Assembly: GCA_027673765.1 (NCBI GenBank)
Contig: JAQDWB010000001.1
Coordinates: 1 to 64,000, forward strand
DNA from: Coriobacteriaceae bacterium AM113-163
Lineage (GTDB): Bacteria > Actinomycetota > Coriobacteriia > Coriobacteriales > Coriobacteriaceae
DNA: 64,000 nucleotides
Reading direction: 5' to 3'
Positions 59,539-64,000 of the stretch are shown here, piece by piece. The position numbers and the translations under genes were made by a program. Numbering within the stretch: position 1 is the first letter of the stretch; each line of letters starts with the position of its first letter. The notes below the pieces were generated by a model. It saw only the letters and a program-made list of their open reading frames with translations, was not told the DNA's origin and searched no databases.

Positions 59539-59615
59539 GGCGGTGTAGCTCAGTTGGTTAGAGCACACGGTTCATACCCGTGGCGTCACTGGTTCGAATC
59601 CAGTCACCGCTACCA
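59539..59615 (+). tRNA. tRNA-Met (CAU)
   Basis: 77 nt with encoded CCA. The loop TTCATAC between CACGG and CCGTG gives CAU. The acceptor is GGCGGTG with CACCGCT, so the first pair is G1-U72 rather than G-C. The body resembles elongator tRNA-Met (GTAGCTCAGTTGGTTAGAGC). An Ile-decoding (lysidine) tRNA cannot be excluded. Confidence 0.88.
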
Positions 59616-59711
59616 TAGGTAACACGGTGGCTTCTCAATAGTATGTTGAGAGGCCACTATGGTATAAAGGCAAAGTCCCGTCCGGGGACGACCTGTTTAG
59701 AGGAGGGCTTT

Positions 59712-60902
59712 ATGGCCAAAGAGAAGTTTGAGCGCACTAAGCCGCATGTTAACATCGGCACCATTGGTCACGTCGACCACGGCAAGACCACGCTGACCGC
59801 CGCCATCACCAAGGTTCTCTCCGAGACCGAGGGCTGCAAGGCTGACTTCACTGCGTTCGAGAACATCGACAAGGCTCCCGAGGAGCGCGAGCGCGGCATT
59901 ACGATCTCCGTCTCCCACGTCGAGTACGAGACTGCTGCCCGTCACTACGCTCACGTTGACTGCCCGGGCCACGCTGACTACGTCAAGAACATGATCTCCG
60001 GTGCTGCTCAGATGGACGGCGCTATCCTGGTCATCGCCGCTACCGACGGCCCCATGGCTCAGACCCGCGAGCACATCCTGCTCGCCCGTCAGGTCGGCGT
60101 TCCCTACATCGTCGTCTTCCTGAACAAGTGCGACATGGTCGACGATGACGAGCTCATCGACCTCGTCGAGATGGAGACCCGTGAGCTCCTCTCCGAGTAC
60201 GATTTCCCCGGCGACGACATCCCCGTCATCCGTGGTTCCGCTCTGGGCGCTCTCGAGGGCGACGCCAAATGGATGGACGCCATTCGCGAGCTCATGAACG
60301 CTGTCGACGAGTACATCCCGACGCCTGCTCGTAACAACGACCTCCCGTTCCTGATGGCCGTTGAGGACGTTATGACCATCTCCGGCCGTGGTACCGTTGC
60401 TACCGGCCGTGTCGAGCGCGGTGAGCTCAAGCTCAACGAGCCCGTCGAGATCGTCGGCATCAAGGATACCCAGAACACCGTCGTTACCGGTATCGAGATG
60501 TTCCGTAAGTCCATGGACTTCTGCGAGGCTGGCGACAACGTCGGTCTGCTGCTCCGCGGCATCAAGCGCGAGGACATCGAGCGCGGCCAGGTTCTCTGCA
60601 AGCCCGGTTCGGTTACCCCGCACACCAAGTTCACCGGCGAGATCTACGTTCTGACCAAGGAGGAGGGCGGCCGTCACACCCCGTTCTTCGATGGTTATCG
60701 TCCTCAGTTCTACTTCCGTACCACCGACGTTACCGGTACGGTCAAGCTCCCCGAGGGCACCGAGATGGCTATGCCTGGTGACCACATCACCATCGAGGGC
60801 GACCTCATCCACCCGATCGCCATGGAGGAGGGCCTGCGCTTCGCTATCCGCGAGGGTGGCCACACCGTCGGTTCGGGCATCGTCTCCACGATCATTGAGT
60901 AA
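59712..60902 (+). CDS. tuf: Elongation factor Tu
   Basis: 396 residues. GTP-binding [21 protein letters not shown] and NKCDMVD are all intact; domains 2 and 3 follow to the end VVSTIIE. It carries aminoacyl-tRNA to the ribosome. AGAGGAGG lies before ATG 59712. Codons are strongly biased to GAC, AAG, CTC, ATC, as expected for a highly expressed gene. It shares the promoter with three tRNAs. Confidence 0.98.
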   Translation: MAKEKFERTKPHVNIGTIGHVDHGKTTLTAAITKVLSETEGCKADFTAFENIDKAPEERERGITISVSHVEYETAARHYAHVDCPGHADYVKNMISGAAQMDGAILVIAATDGPMAQTREHILLARQVGVPYIVVFLNKCDMVDDDELIDLVEMETRELLSEYDFPGDDIPVIRGSALGALEGDAKWMDAIRELMNAVDEYIPTPARNNDLPFLMAVEDVMTISGRGTVATGRVERGELKLNEPVEIVGIKDTQNTVVTGIEMFRKSMDFCEAGDNVGLLLRGIKREDIERGQVLCKPGSVTPHTKFTGEIYVLTKEEGGRHTPFFDGYRPQFYFRTTDVTGTVKLPEGTEMAMPGDHITIEGDLIHPIAMEEGLRFAIREGGHTVGSGIVSTIIE

Positions 60903-60930
60903 ATTAGCTCTTTGATATAGCTGACTTAGA

Positions 60931-60967
60931 GAACCCGGCACTTATATGGGTGCCGGGTTCTTTTCTG
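60931..60967 (+). terminator. Intrinsic terminator of tuf
   Basis: AGAACCCGGCAC (60931-60942) and its exact complement (60951-60962), then TTTTCT. Confidence 0.95.
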
Positions 60968-61106
60968 CAATGGATATTGAGCCGTTGCTGGTGTCGAGAG
61001 GATCGATAATGGTCCTGGATGCACCGTCGATTAGCTCTCGATGGCTTCATTGATGTGTTCCAAATATGAATGGATCCACCGAGAACCAATTGACTCGAGG
61101 TTTTCA

Positions 61107-61136
61107 TTGACAGCACTTACGTGGAGCTGATAAAGT
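61107..61136 (+). promoter_or_regulatory. Promoter of the rpmG-secE-nusG unit
   Basis: TTGACA (61107-61112), 18-bp spacer and TAAAGT (61131-61136) with the extended -10 TG one base upstream (TGATAAAGT). It lies 46 bp before rpmG. Confidence 0.75.
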
Positions 61137-61181
61137 AACAACTCGTGCCCGTACGGGGCGGAAATGAAAGGTTCAGGATAC

Positions 61182-61331
61182 ATGCGTACTCTAGTTACTC
61201 TTGCGTGCACTGAGTGCAAGCGCCGCAACTATACGACCACCAAGAACAAGTCGACCATGCCTGATCGTATGGAGATCAAGAAGTATTGCCCCTGGTGCCG
61301 TCACCACACGCTGCACAAAGAGACTCGCTAG
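61182..61331 (+). CDS. rpmG: 50S ribosomal protein L33
   Basis: 49 residues beginning [17 protein letters not shown] and ending HHTLHKETR. Two CxxC pairs (Cys9/Cys12 and Cys36/Cys39) form a zinc ribbon, the zinc-bearing L33 type. AAAGG is upstream. It lies between tuf and tRNA-Trp as in many bacteria. Confidence 0.96.
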   Translation: MRTLVTLACTECKRRNYTTTKNKSTMPDRMEIKKYCPWCRHHTLHKETR

Positions 61332-61344
61332 TCTCTAGTCACAT

Positions 61345-61420
61345 ACGCCAGTAGTTCAATTGGTAGAGCATCGGTCTCCAAAACCGAGTGTTGAGGGTTC
61401 GAGTCCTTCCTGGCGTGCCA
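61345..61420 (+). tRNA. tRNA-Trp (CCA)
   Basis: 76 nt with encoded CCA and discriminator G. The acceptor ACGCCAG pairs with CTGGCGT. The loop CTCCAAA between TCGGT and ACCGA gives CCA. The rpmG-tRNA-Trp-secE-nusG order is conserved across bacteria. Confidence 0.97.
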
Positions 61421-61496
61421 GTCATTATTCCGTAAGCTCCCACTTGGGGGCTTACGGTTTACTCATGTATAAGCGCATTGCGCGGAGGTAACCCAA

Positions 61497-61835
61497 ATGG
61501 CCAACAAGAAGAACAAGAAGAAGGCTCAGCAGCCGGCACCTGCCAACAACGCTGCTGCCAACTCCAAGGTTGAGGCCAAGAAGGCCGTTGCCAAGAAGAA
61601 CGAGAAGGCTGCGAAGTCCAAGAAGAACGAGAAGCCTGGTTTCTTCGCCCGCACCAAGAAGTATTTCGCTTCGGTCAAGTCCGAGATGAAGCGTGTCACG
61701 TGGCCTGATAAGAAGGAGCTCGTGAACTACTCGGTCGTCGTTTGCGCTTCTCTGGTCGTCGTCGGCGTCGTCATCGCTCTGCTCGATGCTGGCTTTGGCG
61801 AGGCTCTTGCTCTGTTCTCTGGATTGAGGGGCTAA
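61497..61835 (+). CDS. secE: Preprotein translocase subunit SecE
   Basis: 112 residues. A ~48-residue Lys/Ala/Asn-rich cytoplasmic tail, then FFARTKKYFASVKSEMKRVTWPDKKELVNYS (the conserved amphipathic helix and hinge) and one membrane helix VVVCASLVVVGVVIALLDAGF. It stabilises SecY. The N-terminal tail is longer than the usual ~60-residue SecE. It ends 3 bp before nusG. Confidence 0.96.
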   Translation: MANKKNKKKAQQPAPANNAAANSKVEAKKAVAKKNEKAAKSKKNEKPGFFARTKKYFASVKSEMKRVTWPDKKELVNYSVVVCASLVVVGVVIALLDAGFGEALALFSGLRG

Positions 61836-61838
61836 ACC

Positions 61839-62375
61839 ATGTCTAAGCGTTGGTACGTCGTTCACACTTACTCCGGATACGAGAACCGCGTAAAGTCCGA
61901 TCTCGAGCATCGTATCGAGACCATGGGCATGCAGGACCGTATCTTTGATATCGAGATTCCTATGGAGCGCGTCACCGAGATCAAAGAGGGTGGCAAGCGC
62001 GAGACCAAGGATTCCAAGATCTTTCCGGGTTATGTCCTGGTTCGCATGGAGATGGATGACGATGCGTGGACGTGTGTTCGCAACACGCCCGGCGTCACCG
62101 GTTTCCTAGGCGGCAACGGCAAGCCCGCTCCGCTTTCCCGCGACGAGTACAACAAGATGACTCGTCGTCCCGGTAAGGGCGATTTGCCCAAGCGCACCTC
62201 GGTTGATATTCAGGTCGGCACGTCCGTCCGCGTCACCGATGGCCCGCTTACCGACTTTGATGGCAAGGTCTCCGAGGTTAACACCGAGGCTGGCAAGCTC
62301 AAGGTCACGCTGATGATCTTTGGCCGCGAGACGCCGGTCGAGCTCGACTTTAACCAGGTCGCTGTCATCGCTTAA
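61839..62375 (+). CDS. nusG: Transcription termination/antitermination protein NusG
   Basis: 178 residues. The N-terminal NGN domain starts KRWYVVHTYSGYENRVKSDLEHR, with PGYVLVRM and TPGVTGFLGG; the C-terminal KOW domain is VRVTDGPLTDFDGKVSEVNTEAGKLKV. It binds RNA polymerase and the ribosome or Rho. It starts 3 bp after secE. Confidence 0.97.
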   Translation: MSKRWYVVHTYSGYENRVKSDLEHRIETMGMQDRIFDIEIPMERVTEIKEGGKRETKDSKIFPGYVLVRMEMDDDAWTCVRNTPGVTGFLGGNGKPAPLSRDEYNKMTRRPGKGDLPKRTSVDIQVGTSVRVTDGPLTDFDGKVSEVNTEAGKLKVTLMIFGRETPVELDFNQVAVIA

Positions 62376-62495
62376 GTTTTCGTCCGTTCGCGCGAGCGTG
62401 CTTCTTCTGTGACTGCTCATCTCAGGAGTGCTTCTAACACGTGCGTGCTTACGATATAGCAAGTACTTCACACTCGTGATTCGAAAGGAATGACC

Positions 62496-62924
62496 ATGGC
62501 TGAGAAGAAGGTTACCAACGTCATTAAGCTCCAGATTCCTGCTGGTGCAGCTAACCCCGCTCCTCCCGTCGGCCCCGCTCTGGGCGCTGCTGGCGTGAAC
62601 ATCATGCAGTTCTGCCAGGCCTTTAACGCCGAGACGCAGGACAAGAAGGGCGACATCATCCCCGTTGAGATCTCTGTCTACGAGGATAAGTCCTTCTCCT
62701 TCATCACCAAGACCCCGCCGGCGGCTCACCTCATCAAGAAGGAGCTGAACCTCAAGTCTGGTTCCGCTAAGCCCCAGGCCGACAAGGTTGGTCAGCTCTC
62801 CCAGGAGCAGCTCACCAAGATCGCCGAGATCAAGATGCCGGACCTCAATGCCAACGACATTGACGCCGCCAAGAAGATCATCGCCGGTACCGCCCGTTCC
62901 ATGGGCGTCACCATCGCTGAGTAG
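62496..62924 (+). CDS. rplK: 50S ribosomal protein L11
   Basis: 142 residues. [35 protein letters not shown] is the N-terminal signature, and the C-terminal RNA-binding domain ends [15 protein letters not shown] 62496 has GAAAGGA six bases upstream; the ATG at 62490 is too close. It lies 120 bp after nusG and in the rplK-rplA order. Confidence 0.97.
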   Translation: MAEKKVTNVIKLQIPAGAANPAPPVGPALGAAGVNIMQFCQAFNAETQDKKGDIIPVEISVYEDKSFSFITKTPPAAHLIKKELNLKSGSAKPQADKVGQLSQEQLTKIAEIKMPDLNANDIDAAKKIIAGTARSMGVTIAE

Positions 62925-62998
62925 CGATTTCTTATGGTAACGACGGGTGCTCCGACCTGGGCGCCCGTTAAATGTGTGCAATAGGGCACACGATACGA

Positions 62999-63028
62999 TG
63001 TGGGAGGGCTCACGCCCGTTTAACCACA
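62999..63028 (+). promoter_or_regulatory. L1 protein binding site (autoregulatory) in the rplA leader
   Basis: TGTGG GA GGGC TCAC GCCC GTTTAA CCACA: an outer 5-bp stem, an internal loop GA/GTTTAA, an inner GGGC/GCCC stem and a 4-nt loop. This copies the GUGGGAGG kink-turn-like motif of the L1 site on 23S rRNA. The GGAGG ribosome-binding site follows directly (63029-63033), so bound L1 would block translation. Confidence 0.72.
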
Positions 63029-63041
63029 GGAGGTAATGCAC

Positions 63042-63749
63042 ATGGCTAAGCATGGTAAGAGCTATAACGCCGCTGCCGAGAAGATCGATCGCGCCACGCT
63101 CTACACCCCCCTTCAGGCTGCCAAGCTCATTAAGGAGCTCGACACCGCCAAGTTCGACGAGACCGTCGAGGCCCACTTCCGTCTGGGCATCGATACTCGT
63201 AAGGCTGACCAGAACATCCGTGGTTCCATCTCCCTGCCCCACGGCACCGGCAAGACCGTTCGTGTTGCCGTCTTCGCCGAGGGCGAGAAGGCCCGCGAGG
63301 CTGAGGCTGCCGGCGCCGACATCATCGGTTCCGACGAGCTTGTCGCCCAGATTCAGAAGGGCGAGATCAACTTCGACGCCGCTATCGCTACGCCGAACAT
63401 GATGGCCAAGGTTGGCCGCATCGGTAAGATCCTTGGTCCCCGTGGCCTCATGCCGAACCCCAAGCTCGGCACCGTGACCATGGACGTCGCCAAGATGGTC
63501 TCCGAGCTCAAGGCTGGCCGCGTTGAGTACCGCGCCGACCGCTACGGCATCTGCCACGTGCCCCTGGGCAAGAAGTCCTTCTCTGAGCAGCAGCTCGTCG
63601 AGAACTACGCTGCCCTGTACACCGAGATCCTGCGCGTCAAGCCCTCTTCTGCTAAGGGCAAGTACGTCAAGTCCATCTCCGTGTCTTCCACCATGGGCCC
63701 TGGCGTCAAGGTCGATCCCGCTATCCAGCGCGACTTCCTGGCTGAGTAA
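63042..63749 (+). CDS. rplA: 50S ribosomal protein L1
   Basis: 235 residues. [24 protein letters not shown] and the [15 protein letters not shown] signature are intact. It forms the L1 stalk. GGAGG lies eight bases before ATG 63042; the ATG at 63036 is two bases from it and was rejected. rplJ-rplL are not in the window. Confidence 0.97.
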   Translation: MAKHGKSYNAAAEKIDRATLYTPLQAAKLIKELDTAKFDETVEAHFRLGIDTRKADQNIRGSISLPHGTGKTVRVAVFAEGEKAREAEAAGADIIGSDELVAQIQKGEINFDAAIATPNMMAKVGRIGKILGPRGLMPNPKLGTVTMDVAKMVSELKAGRVEYRADRYGICHVPLGKKSFSEQQLVENYAALYTEILRVKPSSAKGKYVKSISVSSTMGPGVKVDPAIQRDFLAE

Positions 63750-63796
63750 CTAACAGTTACTGCCTGAGCAAAGCAAGCATTGCTAAAGAGACCCGG

Positions 63797-63836
63797 TTCT
63801 GCCTCGTTGCAGGACCGGGTCTCTTGCTTTTGAGTC
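63797..63836 (+). terminator. Intrinsic terminator of rplKA
   Basis: AGAGACCCGGTTCTGC and the complementary GCAGGACCGGGTCTCT (one G-U or mismatch) close on a short loop, then TGCTTTT. Confidence 0.92.
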
Positions 63837-63840
63837 AACG

Positions 63841-63879
63841 AAACCACCACGAAGGGGACAGGCACCCTTGTGGTGGTTT
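63841..63879 (+). repeat. Hairpin element, GGGACAGG loop (type A arms), second copy
   Basis: AAACCACCACGAAGG (63841-63855), loop GGACAGGCA, CCCTTGTGGTGGTTT (63865-63879). Differs from 7162-7200 at only two positions; one G-U and one mismatch remain in the stem. It lies after the rplA terminator. Confidence 0.82.
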
Positions 63880-63936
63880 TACTTGTGTTGTACTTTAGCG
63901 CGATGTAGTACTACCCGAGGCCGAAGGGAGCCCAAC

Positions 63937-63996
63937 ATGTTTAAGAACACGCAACAGCTCCTAGGCCTAGCGCTACTAGATTGGATAGCGCGCTAG
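63937..63996 (+). CDS. Leucine-rich leader peptide (LeuL-like attenuator)
   Basis: 19 residues, MFKNTQQLLGLALLDWIAR, with AAGGGAG well placed upstream. Five of the 19 are leucine, coded CTC CTA CTA CTA CTA; the Ile is ATA. CTA is very rare in this genome. CCTAGCGC (63969-63976) and GCGCTAGG form a hairpin over the end of the reading frame. The window stops at 64000, so the structural genes cannot be seen. I infer leucine-codon attenuation of a leu or ilv operon. Confidence 0.6.
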   Translation: MFKNTQQLLGLALLDWIAR

Positions 63997-64000
63997 GGTT

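Overview
This 64-kb window is a chromosomal segment of a high-GC Gram-positive bacterium. Gene content and protein style point to the class Coriobacteriia (Actinomycetota), most likely a Collinsella-like gut bacterium. This placement is inferred from reading the proteins; no database search was made. Almost everything is core housekeeping. I see no prophage, integrase, transposase gene or CRISPR array. The one plasmid-like module is a hipBA toxin-antitoxin pair.

Layout. 0-4 kb: a small secreted protein, a DUF389 membrane protein and an OPT-family transporter. 4-10.5 kb: coaX, dCMP deaminase, a NifU-domain protein, lgt, a large DUF6020-like membrane protein and a YebC regulator. 10.6-18.2 kb: an amaP-DUF2273-asp23 envelope-stress cluster, a YitT transporter, a zinc-ribbon membrane protein and two amidohydrolases. 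18.6-20.7 kb: groES-groEL. 21-25.4 kb: an FMN riboswitch, a complete ECF transporter (S, fused A-A', T) and two flavin split-barrel proteins. 25.7-30.6 kb: argC-argJ-argB-argD, which runs as far as ornithine. 31-40 kb: tRNA-Val, asnB, a murE-type ligase, a HAD phosphatase, murI, rph, rdgB, dtd, veg and ispE. 40-49.8 kb: tRNA-Pro, tatA, greA, a C-terminally extended lysS, a ThrE-type exporter, clpC and pepD. 50-52.6 kb on the minus strand: hipBA and mntP with its yybP-ykoY (Mn2+) riboswitch. 52.7-58.3 kb: disA-ispD-ispF-cysS, then rlmB and a NYN RNase. 58.5-63.7 kb: tRNAs, tuf, rpmG, tRNA-Trp, secE, nusG, rplK and rplA. The right edge holds a short leucine-rich leader ORF.

The most unusual content lies between the genes. 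Several families of hairpin elements sit at gene and operon ends. (1) Small hairpins keep a loop core GGGACAGG or GGGACGGG while their arms change freely yet stay complementary. (2) Two hairpins 13.7 kb apart have arms that contain inverted DnaA-box-like sequences, a conserved loop frame and compensatory base changes. (3) Three ~57-nt palindromes lie in tandem with an 80-bp period. (4) Four very long hairpins or palindromes, one a 72-bp perfect palindrome, bracket groESL and argCJBD.

RNA-based regulation is also prominent: FMN and manganese riboswitches, an L1-binding mimic in front of rplA, and a probable leucine attenuation leader at the right edge.
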